NCBI GenBank assembly: GCA_050692055.1
Contig: JBOGTC010000013.1
Coordinates: 7,202-71,201 of the forward strand
From: JBOGTC01 sp050692055
GTDB lineage: Bacteria > Chloroflexota > Limnocylindria > QHBO01
DNA length: 64,000 nt
Direction: 5' to 3'
The notes under the pieces: generated by a model
Seen by the model: the letters and a program-made list of their open reading frames with translations, nothing else
Told to the model about the DNA's origin: nothing
Databases searched by the model: none
Part shown: one piece after another, positions 8,557 to 17,207 of the stretch
How the letters are laid out: each line of letters begins with the position of its first letter
How positions within the stretch are numbered: position 1 is the first letter of the stretch
Translations under genes and position numbers: made by a program

Positions 8557-10497
8557 ATGTCAGGAACCTTTGGCGCTGCCTCGCGTCCAGCCATCTCGGC
8601 GGCACTCTCGATCGGGCTGCTTGCCGCGGCGCTCCTCGTTTCGGCCGTTCTCTCCCCGGCCCGCGCGGCGGTAGGCGATATCGGCCATGAGGGACCATCC
8701 TTCGCAGGCTCCGTCTCGGCGCCAACCGGCGAGAAGCCGGAGAGCAAGCTGTGGTGGAACGACGGTCAGTGGTGGGGATCGCTCTTCGCGCCAGGCGCTG
8801 GGGAGTACCGCATCCATCGGCTCAACGTCGCGACCCAGACGTGGGTCGACACAGGCGTGCCGCTGGATGACCGGCCGGGCTCGAAGGCCGACACGCTCTG
8901 GGACCCAGGCGTCCAGAAGCTGTACGTGGCCTCGCACATCTTCTCGAGCGGGGCGAACGACGCCGGTTTCCCGGCGCGGCTGTATCGGTACAGCTACAAC
9001 GCGTCAACCGATGCCTACTCGCTCGACGCTGCCTTCCCCACGCAGATCAACAATGTCAAGAGCGAGACGCTCGTCATCGACAAGGACTCGAGCGGCCAGC
9101 TATGGACCACGTGGGAGCAGGGTGGAAAGGTCCATCTGAACCGCACACTGTGCACGGCCTGCACCCTTGCCGACGACGACAACTGGGGCACGCCGTTCCT
9201 TCACCCTGCCCCCGGGGCACAGAACGCGACCAGCGACGACATCTCGTCCATCGTGGCCTTCGACGGCGACAAGGTCGGCGTCATGTGGAGCAACCAGAAC
9301 GACGACCGCATGTATTTCTCGGTCCACCTGGACGCGAGCGACGACTCCACGTGGGAGACGGCGAGCGTGGCGTTCGGCGGGAACAACAACGCGGACGACC
9401 ATATCAACCTGAAGGCGCTCCAGACTGATCCGAACAGTGGTCGGGTCTTTGCGGCCATCAAGACCTCCCGCTCGGGAGGCAGCGATCCGCTCGTCGTCCT
9501 CGTGGTGTATGACCGGGATGCCCTGCGCTGGTCAACGGCCACGTTCGGGACGGTCGCGAACGACCATACCCGGCCGATCCTGATGCTGGATAGCAGCAAT
9601 CGACTGGTGCACATGTTCGCGATGGCCGGCGGCACGATCTACTGCAAGACCGCGGACATGGATGCGGCAACCCCCACGTTCCCGACCGGCCTGGGGCAGG
9701 CCGTCATGCACGACGCGAGCCGCGCGAGCATCAACGACCCCACCTCGTCGAAGCAGACGGTCAGCAGAACGACCGGCATGACCATCCTCGCCGGCAACGG
9801 TCGGACGGGGCGCTACTGGCATCACTACAACGCCCTGACGACGCCAGGCTGCAACCCCTCCAGCGGCGGCAGCTCCCCGACACCTTCACCATCCCCCACC
9901 CCGACGCCGACGCCGAGCCCCAGCCCGAGCCCGAGTCCGAGCCCGAGCCCGCCACCACCGCCTCCGCCACCGCCGGACGAGGACCATCCGTTCACCGATA
10001 TCGACGGCCACCAGTTCGAGGCGGACATCGTGTGGCTCTACAACGCCGGCATCACCTCGGGCTGCAGCTCGACCCGCTTCTGCCCCGACGACGCCGTCAA
10101 CCGCGAGCAGATGGCCAGCTTCCTGGTGCGCGCGCTGGACCTGGCGGCCACCAGCACCGACTTCTTCAGCGATGACAACAGCTCGATCCACGAGGACGAC
10201 ATCAACCGCGTGGCGGCAGCCGGCATCACCGGTGGCTGCGGCGGCACGAGCTACTGCCCTGAGCAGGTTGTCAATCGCGAGCAGATGGCCAGCTTCCTGG
10301 TGCGCGCCCTGGACCTGGCGGCCACCAGCACCGACTTCTTCACTGATGACAACAGCTCGATCCACGAGGACGACATCAACGCCCTGGCCGCCTCGGGCAT
10401 CACCGGTGGCTGCGGCGGCAACAACTACTGTCCGCTGGGCGCGGTGACCCGCGGCCAGATGGCGGCCCTCCTGCATCGGGCCTCCGCACGCTCCTGA
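8557..10497 (+). CDS. S-layer-type protein B: Asp-box-like propeller, Ser/Pro/Thr linker, three SLH repeats
   Basis: 646 residues from ATG 8557, which gives a clean signal peptide (1-38). A GTG at 8509 would only add an unlikely leader. The propeller (~42-440) carries the family motifs EKPESKLWWNDGQWW, YRIHRL, DDISSIVAFDGDKVGVMWSN, DDHINLKAL and GRYWHHYN. A low-complexity PTS linker (~447-486) leads to three cysteine-paired SLH repeats (487-646), nearly identical to those of protein A. Likely a second cell-wall-anchored surface protein with a different propeller specificity. It follows protein A behind a hairpin terminator, so its expression may be independent. Confidence 0.85.
   Translation: MSGTFGAASRPAISAALSIGLLAAALLVSAVLSPARAAVGDIGHEGPSFAGSVSAPTGEKPESKLWWNDGQWWGSLFAPGAGEYRIHRLNVATQTWVDTGVPLDDRPGSKADTLWDPGVQKLYVASHIFSSGANDAGFPARLYRYSYNASTDAYSLDAAFPTQINNVKSETLVIDKDSSGQLWTTWEQGGKVHLNRTLCTACTLADDDNWGTPFLHPAPGAQNATSDDISSIVAFDGDKVGVMWSNQNDDRMYFSVHLDASDDSTWETASVAFGGNNNADDHINLKALQTDPNSGRVFAAIKTSRSGGSDPLVVLVVYDRDALRWSTATFGTVANDHTRPILMLDSSNRLVHMFAMAGGTIYCKTADMDAATPTFPTGLGQAVMHDASRASINDPTSSKQTVSRTTGMTILAGNGRTGRYWHHYNALTTPGCNPSSGGSSPTPSPSPTPTPTPSPSPSPSPSPSPPPPPPPPPDEDHPFTDIDGHQFEADIVWLYNAGITSGCSSTRFCPDDAVNREQMASFLVRALDLAATSTDFFSDDNSSIHEDDINRVAAAGITGGCGGTSYCPEQVVNREQMASFLVRALDLAATSTDFFTDDNSSIHEDDINALAASGITGGCGGNNYCPLGAVTRGQMAALLHRASARS
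9886..9974 (+). repeat. Low-complexity Ser/Pro/Thr linker DNA
   Basis: Tandem CC(A/G)-type hexanucleotide units encode alternating SP/TP dipeptides followed by nine prolines. Slippage in such a tract would change linker length in 2-residue steps without breaking the frame, because the unit is 6 bp. Confidence 0.75.
9975..10497 (+). repeat. SLH-coding cassette, copy 2
   Basis: Gapless partner of the block at 7921-8443, same length (523 bp). It encodes the C-terminal anchor of protein B, including the stop codon. Confidence 0.8.
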
Positions 10498-10859
10498 GGA
10501 TGCCCGGCGACTCCACCGCGGGCTCGAGCGAGCGCGAGTTTGCAGAGGAGCCACGCGTGGTCACCCGGCCCTGATGTACCCTGCGCCGAATGTACGGGGA
10601 GGGTCATGACGACCGCTGACTCCCCAGTTGTTGACGACCCGCACCACTTACAGCGCTTAGGTGTGGTTAAGGCGGGATCAGAGGATTGTAAAGACCCCTT
10701 CACCCCCATTAGACTTGCCAGTACCTTCGACCCATGGTCTCAGCCATCGTGCCCAACATGGCTGGTACCCGTGGTCAATGCATTCAGCCGTACGGCACCA
10801 GCCACATAGGCGGCCGGTCCGCCCAACCGATGCGGGGGAACTCCCATGGATCTCACTCG
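10498..10859 (+). other. 362-bp intergenic leader of the ugd operon
   Basis: No convincing gene; the reading frames here lack the codon bias of their neighbours and base composition is less GC-rich. It contains several possible stem-loops: GGGGAG/CTCCCC (10596, 10620), CAGCCAT/ATGGCTG (10741-10764), the palindrome GCCGTACGGC (10787-10796), and GGCGG/CCGCC (10809-10823). It may be a structured 5' leader; I do not recognise a known riboswitch. Confidence 0.4.
10686..10715 (+). promoter_or_regulatory. Candidate promoter for ugd
   Basis: TTGTAA (10686-10691), an 18-nt spacer, then TAGACT (10710-10715). Each matches 4 of 6 consensus bases. It would leave a ~140-nt leader before ugd. Confidence 0.3.
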
Positions 10860-12320
10860 ATGAACATCACCGTCATTGGCCAAGGTTACGTTGGCCTGGT
10901 GACCGCGGCCTGCTTTGCCGAGTGGGACCACCACGTTACCGGGATCGACGCCAATCCGCAGCGGATCTCCGCGCTCAAGGCTGGGCGCATCCCCTTCCAC
11001 GAGCCGGGCCTTGACGAGCTCGTCAAGAGCAACGTCGCAGCGGGACGCCTGCGCTTCACCGAGAGCTCGGCGGGCGTGCTGCGCGACAGCGACGTGGTGT
11101 TCGTTGCCGTCGGCACGCATGACGGCAACGGCGGGTGGCAGACGGCCACCATCCTCACCTGCCTGGGCGAGATTGTGCCCGAGCTTCCCGACAGGGCCGT
11201 CCTGGTGATCCGCTCGACGCTGCCGCCGGAGTTCGTGCGCCAGCTGGGCAACGTGGTCGACACGCTGCGCGAGCAGGCGGGCAAGCATTCCATTGCGGTG
11301 CTGCTGAATCCCGAGTTCACGCGCGAGGGAGCGGCCATCCTGGACTTCACCCAGCCGGAGCGAATCGTCTTCGGCGTATCGAGCGATCAAGATGAACGCG
11401 GTGTGGCCGCGATGCGCCAGCTCTACGCGCCGGCCAATGCACCCATGCTGGTGATGCCGGCCATCGACGCGGCGTTCTCGAAGCTGGGCGCCAACCTCTT
11501 CCTGGCCACCAAGATCAGCTTCGTCAATGAGCTCGCCTCGCTGTGCGACAGCTTCGGCGCGACCATCGATAACGTGGTCGGAGCCATGTCGTACGACGAG
11601 CGCATCGGTGGCCGCTTCCTGCATGCCGGCGTCGGCTTCGGCGGCTCGTGCCTGCCGCACCAGGTGAGCATGACGGTACGCACCGCGGGTATCGCCGGCG
11701 TGCCGGCTCCGCTGCTCACCGCCGTCGACGACATCAACCACCGCCGACGCACGGAGATGGTGGATCGCCTGATCGAGCTCCTCGATCGGCCCGTGGATGG
11801 CGCGCTCGTCGCGATCCTGGGACTGACCTTCAAGCCGCACACCGACGATCTGCGTGACGCTCCATCGCTGGCAATTGCGAAGCAGCTCCTCGAGCGAGGA
11901 GCAACCGTGGTCGCCTACGATCCGATGGAGACGGCGCGGACGCTGGCTGCAACGTTCGTGGATGGCCTGGTCACCGTTGCGTCGCCCGAGGAGGCGCTGC
12001 GAGGCGCCGACGCGGCCGCGGTGGTGACCGAGTGGCCGGACATTCGGCACCTCGACTGGGCGCACGTGCGCGGCCTGATGCGTGGTCACGTTGTCTTCGA
12101 CGGCCGGAATGCCCTCGATCCCTCCGCGGTGACAGCTGCAGGGTACCGATATGCAGCCTTCGGACGCGGGGAGCACGAGGCACCTGCCTTCGCGATGTCC
12201 CAGGAGCACCTCGGTCGGGGCATTGGCGCCGTAACGGTCGACGCCAGCCAGCTCGAGCCGGTCGCCGTGCCTGCCAGAACGCAGGCCAGCGACCGGGAGC
12301 GGGCAGGGAGAGGCGCATGA
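10860..12320 (+). CDS. ugd: UDP-glucose 6-dehydrogenase
   Basis: 486 residues. Oxidises UDP-glucose to UDP-glucuronate with two NAD+, a precursor for acidic polysaccharides. The start is the ATG directly before the Rossmann fold (MNITVIGQGYVGL). The catalytic cysteine C264 lies in GFGGSCLPHQ; the usual FPKD after the cysteine is LPHQ here. K218 and N223 (TKISFVNE) are the conserved catalytic-region residues, and TFKPHTDDLRDAP marks the C-terminal UDP-binding domain. About 45 residues beyond the usual end look unstructured. The stop overlaps the next gene by ATGA, so the two are translationally coupled. Confidence 0.93.
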   Translation: MNITVIGQGYVGLVTAACFAEWDHHVTGIDANPQRISALKAGRIPFHEPGLDELVKSNVAAGRLRFTESSAGVLRDSDVVFVAVGTHDGNGGWQTATILTCLGEIVPELPDRAVLVIRSTLPPEFVRQLGNVVDTLREQAGKHSIAVLLNPEFTREGAAILDFTQPERIVFGVSSDQDERGVAAMRQLYAPANAPMLVMPAIDAAFSKLGANLFLATKISFVNELASLCDSFGATIDNVVGAMSYDERIGGRFLHAGVGFGGSCLPHQVSMTVRTAGIAGVPAPLLTAVDDINHRRRTEMVDRLIELLDRPVDGALVAILGLTFKPHTDDLRDAPSLAIAKQLLERGATVVAYDPMETARTLAATFVDGLVTVASPEEALRGADAAAVVTEWPDIRHLDWAHVRGLMRGHVVFDGRNALDPSAVTAAGYRYAAFGRGEHEAPAFAMSQEHLGRGIGAVTVDASQLEPVAVPARTQASDRERAGRGA

Positions 12321-12853
12321 TCGGGGCCGGGAGTCTGCGTGCCGCCATGGCCTTCGTCCGCGGGGCGACGCGACGCTGGACGACGAGCGATCGCAAGTCG
12401 CGGCGCCAGTCGCTGCAGGACCTGCAGCTCGAGCTTCGGCGCGAACTGCACCGAAGCCGCCGCTACAACCGAAGCTTCGTGATGATCCGAGGCTCGCTGC
12501 GTGGACCTTCGATCGGCAAAACCGAGCGGGAGGCGATGCTGCGAGCCGTCCGTGGAAGGCTGCGGGCCACCGACCACCTGTGCGTCGCGGATCGTCACGT
12601 GTACCTGCTGCTGCCCGAGTCAGAGCGAACCAGCGGCGACCTTCTCCTAGCCCGCTTGCGAGCGGAGGTGGCCGATCGAATCCCAGAGGGCGGCCTGACG
12701 CTGGCTGCCTTCCCCGAGGATGGATTGACCATTGGCTCGCTGCTGGCCGCCCTGCGGAAGCAGGATGCGGAGGCGCGTGACCGAATGGGTCGGATTCCTC
12801 GGGACACGACCGGCCGGATCCCGGATCTGGCGCAAGACCGCAGGGCGGGCTAG
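12317..12853 (+). CDS. Degenerate GGDEF protein retaining an RxxD inhibitory-site motif
   Basis: 178 residues, start overlapping the ugd stop (ATGA). After a short basic N-terminus, residues ~36-150 follow the GGDEF (diguanylate cyclase) pattern: ELHRSRRYNRSFVMIRG, REAMLRAVRGRLRATD, then VYLLLPESERTSGDLLLARL. The active-site GG(D/E)EF is replaced by DRHVY (92-96), so c-di-GMP synthesis is not expected. The I-site motif RxxD is present as RATD (83-86), exactly five residues before the GGDEF position, as in active cyclases. By analogy with PelD this may be a c-di-GMP receptor controlling polysaccharide production. The family call is from pattern only. Confidence 0.7.
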   Translation: MIGAGSLRAAMAFVRGATRRWTTSDRKSRRQSLQDLQLELRRELHRSRRYNRSFVMIRGSLRGPSIGKTEREAMLRAVRGRLRATDHLCVADRHVYLLLPESERTSGDLLLARLRAEVADRIPEGGLTLAAFPEDGLTIGSLLAALRKQDAEARDRMGRIPRDTTGRIPDLAQDRRAG

Positions 12854-12859
12854 CGGGCC

Positions 12860-13471
12860 ATGCGCGACGAACGGTGGCTCTATCTGGGACTCAAGCGCGT
12901 GATTGACCTGCTCGTCGCGGTCACGCTGCTGCCAGTGATCATCCTGGTCCTGGCAGCCTGCGCGCTCGCGGTACGCCTGGACTCCCCCGGACCGATCCTC
13001 TTCACGCAGCTGCGCACCGGCCGCCACGGCAGCCGCTTCCGCATGTACAAGTTCCGCACCATGGTTCAGAACGCGGAAGAGCTCAAGGCGAGCCTTGCCC
13101 ACCTCAGCATCGTGCCGCCGCCTGACTTCAAGGTCATCGACGACCCACGCATCACGCCGGTCGGCCGCTTCCTGCGCAAGACCAGCCTCGATGAGCTGCC
13201 GCAGATCATCAATGTGCTGCGTGCCGAGATGAGCCTGGTCGGTCCTCGACCGACATCGTTCGAGCCATCCACCTACGAGCTGTGGCATACCCAGCGCCTC
13301 GAAGTGCCGCCGGGCATCACGGGCCTGTGGCAGGTGAAGGGCCGGAACGAGTCGACCTTCGACGAGCGGTTGCGCCTCGACATCGAGTATCTCAACCGGA
13401 TGTCGGTGGGGCTCGACATGCGCATCCTCTTCCTCACCGTGGCCTCGGTCGTTCGCCGCTCCGGGGCCTGA
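12860..13471 (+). CDS. Initiating sugar-phosphate (polyprenyl-phosphate) transferase
   Basis: 203 residues, the short single-helix form of the bacterial sugar transferase family (WcaJ/PglC-like catalytic core). One N-terminal membrane segment (LLVAVTLLPVIILVLAACAL) is followed by family motifs KFRTM, SLDELPQIINVL, MSLVGPRP and PGITGLWQVKGR. It moves a hexose-1-phosphate from a UDP-sugar to undecaprenyl phosphate, starting the repeat unit at the inner face of the membrane. Six nt after the degenerate GGDEF gene, so ugd, that gene and this one form one operon. The sugar specificity cannot be read. Confidence 0.93.
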   Translation: MRDERWLYLGLKRVIDLLVAVTLLPVIILVLAACALAVRLDSPGPILFTQLRTGRHGSRFRMYKFRTMVQNAEELKASLAHLSIVPPPDFKVIDDPRITPVGRFLRKTSLDELPQIINVLRAEMSLVGPRPTSFEPSTYELWHTQRLEVPPGITGLWQVKGRNESTFDERLRLDIEYLNRMSVGLDMRILFLTVASVVRRSGA

Positions 13472-14128
13472 CTACCGATCCGCTTCGCCGGCAGCGACCT
13501 TCGTTCTTCTCGGCACAAGCCGACTCCCGGCAAGCGCGGTGGTGAACAGGCTGGCGAGGGCGCCCAGCCGAATCACCACGATCGGCGGCAGCTCGATCGC
13601 ATGCTCCTCGTTCCATGGCATCGCTGATCCGGCCAAGACGTCAAGGAGGAGATGGACCGCTAGGAACCCGATGCCGTCGATGAGCGCGGCGGCCGCGATC
13701 CAGGGTGCCGCCTGACGAACGGCAACGAGCAGGAGCGCGAGCTGAGGCACGGCGATCACCGCGAGCATCGCGGAACCTATAGGCCACTGATCCAGCGCGA
13801 TTCCGGCCAGGACGAGATGGAAGAACGCGCTCGCCACCAGCGAAGCGACCAGAGCCTGTGACGGCCAGCGAACGGTGCCTACCGAGGCGGCAACGACCAG
13901 GCCCGCGGACGAGATCCAGCCAATTGCCACGACCCCGACGGTCTCGACCGGTATCGGAATGAGGTCGACCGAGCGGACCAGGACGATGAACGCCGCCACG
14001 AGGCCGATCGCCAGCCCCGCCAGCAGCTGCACGCGCAGTCGCGGCTCGCCATCGCTACGGAGGGCCACCAGGATGAGCGCGGTGGCGACGCCCGCGACGA
14101 GCAGCCACAGCACGATGACCTGGATCAC
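13472..14128 (-). CDS. Polytopic membrane protein, function unknown
   Basis: 218 residues with about six or seven hydrophobic helices from the first residue (IQVIVLWLLVAGVATALILVA). A short basic C-terminus is likely cytoplasmic. It meets the sugar transferase gene stop to stop with no gap. No motif I recognise. Lying 41 nt downstream of the NDP-sugar epimerase gene, it is probably the last gene of the operon 17129-13472. Confidence 0.65.
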   Translation of the reverse strand: MIQVIVLWLLVAGVATALILVALRSDGEPRLRVQLLAGLAIGLVAAFIVLVRSVDLIPIPVETVGVVAIGWISSAGLVVAASVGTVRWPSQALVASLVASAFFHLVLAGIALDQWPIGSAMLAVIAVPQLALLLVAVRQAAPWIAAAALIDGIGFLAVHLLLDVLAGSAMPWNEEHAIELPPIVVIRLGALASLFTTALAGSRLVPRRTKVAAGEADR

Positions 14129-14169
14129 CTAGCCGCTCTCAGCTCCTGGCTCGGCCGGCTCGGGGGCGG

Positions 14170-15117
14170 TCAGCGACCATCGCGGCCGGACCGCGGCTGA
14201 GCCTGCCACTCCACCTGGCTGCGGAGACCTTCGCCCGGCAGCACCAGCGGCCGATAGCCGAAGGCGGACTCCGCCTTGCTCGTATCGGCCCATGTCCGGC
14301 GCTGATCGCCGGGGCGCGGTGGCGCATGCGAGACGACCGGCTCCTCGCCGCACGCCGCGGCGATGAGCTCGAGCGCGTCGCAGAGGGTGATCTCCTGGCC
14401 GCCGCCGATGTTGTAGATCCCCCCCACCTCGGCGCCTTCGAGCGCGTCGATCGTGCCGCGGACGCAGTCCGACACGTAGGTGTTGGACCGTGACTGCCGT
14501 CCATCCCCAAAGATCACGATGGGCTGCTGATCGAGCAGCGCCTCGATGAAGATGTGGAACGCCATGTCCGGGCGCTGCCGCGGGCCGTAGATCGAGAAGT
14601 AGCGCAGGACTGCCGCGGGGAATCCAAAGGCCTGGACGTGCGCCAGGACCAGGTGCTCGGCCGCCAGCTTGCTGATGCCATACGGCGACACGGGGACGAG
14701 CGGCTGTGCTTCATCGCCCACGGCGTTCTCGCCGTATACCGACGAGGTGGACGCCTGGATGAAGCGGCGGACGCCCGCGCGGCGCGCGGCGTCGATCAGG
14801 CGCTGCAGGCCGAGGACGTTGCAGCCAACATACCCGTCCAGATCCGTCCAGCTGCGCATCAGCCCGGCCATGGCCGCCTCGTTGATGACGGCCTCGACGC
14901 CGTCGAGGGCCTCGTCCAGCGGATCGGAGCGCAGATCGACCTCCGCGAACTCGAAGCGTGGATCTCCGCGCAGCTCGGCCAGGTTCTGCTCCTTGATCGA
15001 CCGCGGATAGTAGTCGACGAAGGAATCGATACCGCGGACGTCGTGTCCCTCGGCCAGCAGACCCTGGCACAGGTGCGAGCCCACGAAGCCCGCCGCGCCG
15101 GTGACCAGGATTCGCAT
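14170..15117 (-). CDS. NAD-dependent NDP-sugar epimerase/dehydratase (extended SDR)
   Basis: 315 residues. N-terminal Rossmann motif GAAGFVGSH at 7-15, catalytic triad region STSSVYG and YGISK (YxxxK), and the RYFSIYGPRQRPDM segment of extended SDRs. The IDSFVDYYPRSIKEQNL segment resembles UDP-glucuronate or UDP-glucose 4-epimerases. It would convert a UDP-sugar, possibly the UDP-GlcA made by the nearby ugd, but the exact substrate is uncertain. Its start overlaps the stop of the upstream secreted protein by one base (TGATG), indicating coupling. Confidence 0.9.
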   Translation of the reverse strand: MRILVTGAAGFVGSHLCQGLLAEGHDVRGIDSFVDYYPRSIKEQNLAELRGDPRFEFAEVDLRSDPLDEALDGVEAVINEAAMAGLMRSWTDLDGYVGCNVLGLQRLIDAARRAGVRRFIQASTSSVYGENAVGDEAQPLVPVSPYGISKLAAEHLVLAHVQAFGFPAAVLRYFSIYGPRQRPDMAFHIFIEALLDQQPIVIFGDGRQSRSNTYVSDCVRGTIDALEGAEVGGIYNIGGGQEITLCDALELIAAACGEEPVVSHAPPRPGDQRRTWADTSKAESAFGYRPLVLPGEGLRSQVEWQAQPRSGRDGR

Positions 15118-17129
15118 CAGCCGGACTGCCGCTGAATGCGGACATTGTCGAACAGCATCTGCACGCTGGCCCCCTCAGGCGTGCGGAGGCAGACGCGATC
15201 CACCTCGTGCGGCCCAGGATCGCGCCACTGCGCGCCGGCGACGCTGAAGATCAGGTCGCCGGTGTCCAGCCGGACGACGTCCCAGGCGTAGGTGCCGGTC
15301 GCAAAGTCGACGGTGGCCGTTGAGCGATACCAGACTCCGGCCTGGTACAGCGTCCCGCTGTTCACCTCGCGCGAGCCATCCATGTACATGAGCGTCCCGC
15401 GGTCGCTGAGCTCGACGTTCGCGGTCTCCGCCCTCACGTCGCGGACCGAGGTGATCGTGGCCTCATCGGTCCCAAGGCCGGTCATGAGCACGTCGACCTG
15501 CACGACCAACGTGCCGGCCGAGACCGGCGGAATCCTCCGGCAGGCCTCGACGCGCTGGCCGGCCGCGCCGGAGATCGCGTAGCCGACCATGCCCGATCCG
15601 TCGGCGGCGACCGTCACGCCGGCCGTGCCCTGCGCCTCCAGGGCGTTGTGCGACCACCCGTCCGGAAGGCCCGCGGCGACGGACCACGGATCGAACGTCT
15701 CGTGGACCAGGTCGGTCGACACTCCATCAGCCGCGTCGAACTTCGCCCCGTCGCCGCGCGACGTGCCCGGTGGTACGCCGTCGAGCGACAGAGCCGCGTG
15801 GAGGTACCGCCCGGTGCTGCCATCCGCGGCCAGCACGACGAGCCCGGTGTCGCTGTTGACGTTCTGCTTGGTCGCCGTGGCGTTGTTGATGAGCGGGTCG
15901 ATGGCACTGTCGATGAGGGGCGTTCCATGGCCCGCGGGGAAGCTGATCCGATCCAGCGAGGTCACCTTGTAGTTGATGGTGCCGCCGCCGCCGGGCTGGG
16001 TGGCGAAGATGTAGAGATCGCGGTGCTCCTCGTCGATGACCACCACGGGCCGCGTGTGCTGATCACCGACGCGTCCGTACAGATACTTGCGCCATGTCCC
16101 ATCCGGCTCCAGCACCAGGAGCATGATCTGCGGGTCATCGTGCCTCTTCACCTCGAGCGCTTCCAGCGAGGTCTTGACGGCCACGAACAGGCGACCGCTC
16201 TCGTCACCCTCGAGGGCCCTGACGCTCAGGTGGTCGTCCGCGTTCTTGAGGCCCTGGACGACGGTGCTGGTCGCGTTCCAGGCGTCGTCGGGGGCATCGT
16301 CGGGATGGGTCGCGAAGTAGACGGCATCCTCGTTCTGGTTGGTCCACACGACCCCGACCCGGCTGGCGTAGCTGATGATGGCGGACTCGTCCGCGGCGAC
16401 CATGGTGCCGTCGACCGGGGGAATGAACGGCTCCCCCCAGTGATAGTGGTCGTGCAGCGACCGATTGACGAAGACCCGGTTCTGGGCGATGTAGCTGACC
16501 CACAGCTGCTCGGTCGTGTCCTTCGCGATCGTCACCGCCACGACGCCCCCATCGCTGATGGTCACCGGAAAATCGGGATCGAGGCTGTAGCGGCCGCTCT
16601 CGGGGTCGTAGCTGAAGCGAAGGATGCGCGCGGCATGCGATGTCCGCTCTTCCTTGGGGCCTGCACTGGCCACGTAGAGGTGAGAGCCGTCCCAGAGGGC
16701 GTCGGCGTGCACCTCGGGCCGTTCGTCGATGACGACGCCGGTGTCGTGCCACTCCTGCGTCGCCCAGTCGAGACGGTGGATCCGGTACTCGCGGCCGGTG
16801 ACGTCGAGCATCGCGGCCCACCAGGCCCCATCGTTGAACCACAGCTTGCTCTGCGGCTTGTCCATGGTCGGCTCATCGACTTCGGTGGTGTCGTACCGCG
16901 GCCCGCGGTACGTCGTCGGCGTGGCTGCCGCGGGTCCCACCTCGTCCAGCGAGCGCTGACTCGCTTCCGCCTGGCCGGGAGGGCTGATCGCCGGTGACGG
17001 AGCGTCAGCGCCCGCGATGCGGCCATCGCCCAGCGTGCGGACGACCATGAAGGAGGCGACCGCGATGGCGAGGACGATGGCTACTCGGGTGAAGACTTTC
17101 AAGGCACTTACGGCAGGATGTCGGGACAC
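15117..17129 (-). CDS. Secreted/anchored propeller protein C with lectin-like C-terminus
   Basis: 670 residues. A basic N-terminus and hydrophobic stretch (VFTRVAIVLAIAVASFMVV) form a signal peptide or membrane anchor. The ~75-455 domain belongs to the same family as proteins A, B and D: DKPQSKLWFNDGAWW, YRIHRLDWATQEWHDTG, ADDHLSVRAL, HTRPVVVID, TGRYLHAAL. The Asp-box is degenerate. Residues ~485-670 look like a LamG/concanavalin-type domain similar to the end of the protein at 84-1787. No SLH repeats, so attachment would be through the N-terminal helix. It heads a coupled operon with the NDP-sugar epimerase, suggesting a link to polysaccharide recognition or processing. Confidence 0.8.
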   Translation of the reverse strand: MSRHPAVSALKVFTRVAIVLAIAVASFMVVRTLGDGRIAGADAPSPAISPPGQAEASQRSLDEVGPAAATPTTYRGPRYDTTEVDEPTMDKPQSKLWFNDGAWWAAMLDVTGREYRIHRLDWATQEWHDTGVVIDERPEVHADALWDGSHLYVASAGPKEERTSHAARILRFSYDPESGRYSLDPDFPVTISDGGVVAVTIAKDTTEQLWVSYIAQNRVFVNRSLHDHYHWGEPFIPPVDGTMVAADESAIISYASRVGVVWTNQNEDAVYFATHPDDAPDDAWNATSTVVQGLKNADDHLSVRALEGDESGRLFVAVKTSLEALEVKRHDDPQIMLLVLEPDGTWRKYLYGRVGDQHTRPVVVIDEEHRDLYIFATQPGGGGTINYKVTSLDRISFPAGHGTPLIDSAIDPLINNATATKQNVNSDTGLVVLAADGSTGRYLHAALSLDGVPPGTSRGDGAKFDAADGVSTDLVHETFDPWSVAAGLPDGWSHNALEAQGTAGVTVAADGSGMVGYAISGAAGQRVEACRRIPPVSAGTLVVQVDVLMTGLGTDEATITSVRDVRAETANVELSDRGTLMYMDGSREVNSGTLYQAGVWYRSTATVDFATGTYAWDVVRLDTGDLIFSVAGAQWRDPGPHEVDRVCLRTPEGASVQMLFDNVRIQRQSG

Positions 17130-17207
17130 AGGAACCCCCCACCGTGGAGCCTCTTGATCCCTCCAGCCCGCAGTATAGGTGCAGAACGCATCTTGGGTGC
17201 AGGCGGA

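Noticed and set aside
7061..8725. Long minus-strand open frame across the SLH gene
   Set aside because: Arg/Gly/Val-rich shadow; the plus strand has clear signal peptide, FN3 and SLH domains.
6266..10497. Tandem SLH genes as a CRISPR-like or satellite repeat array
   Set aside because: The similarity is two protein-coding cassettes, not short spaced repeats; no CRISPR-type repeats were seen in the window.
10540..10809. Possible 89-residue protein in the ugd leader
   Set aside because: No codon bias, no SD and no recognisable motif; treated as leader RNA.
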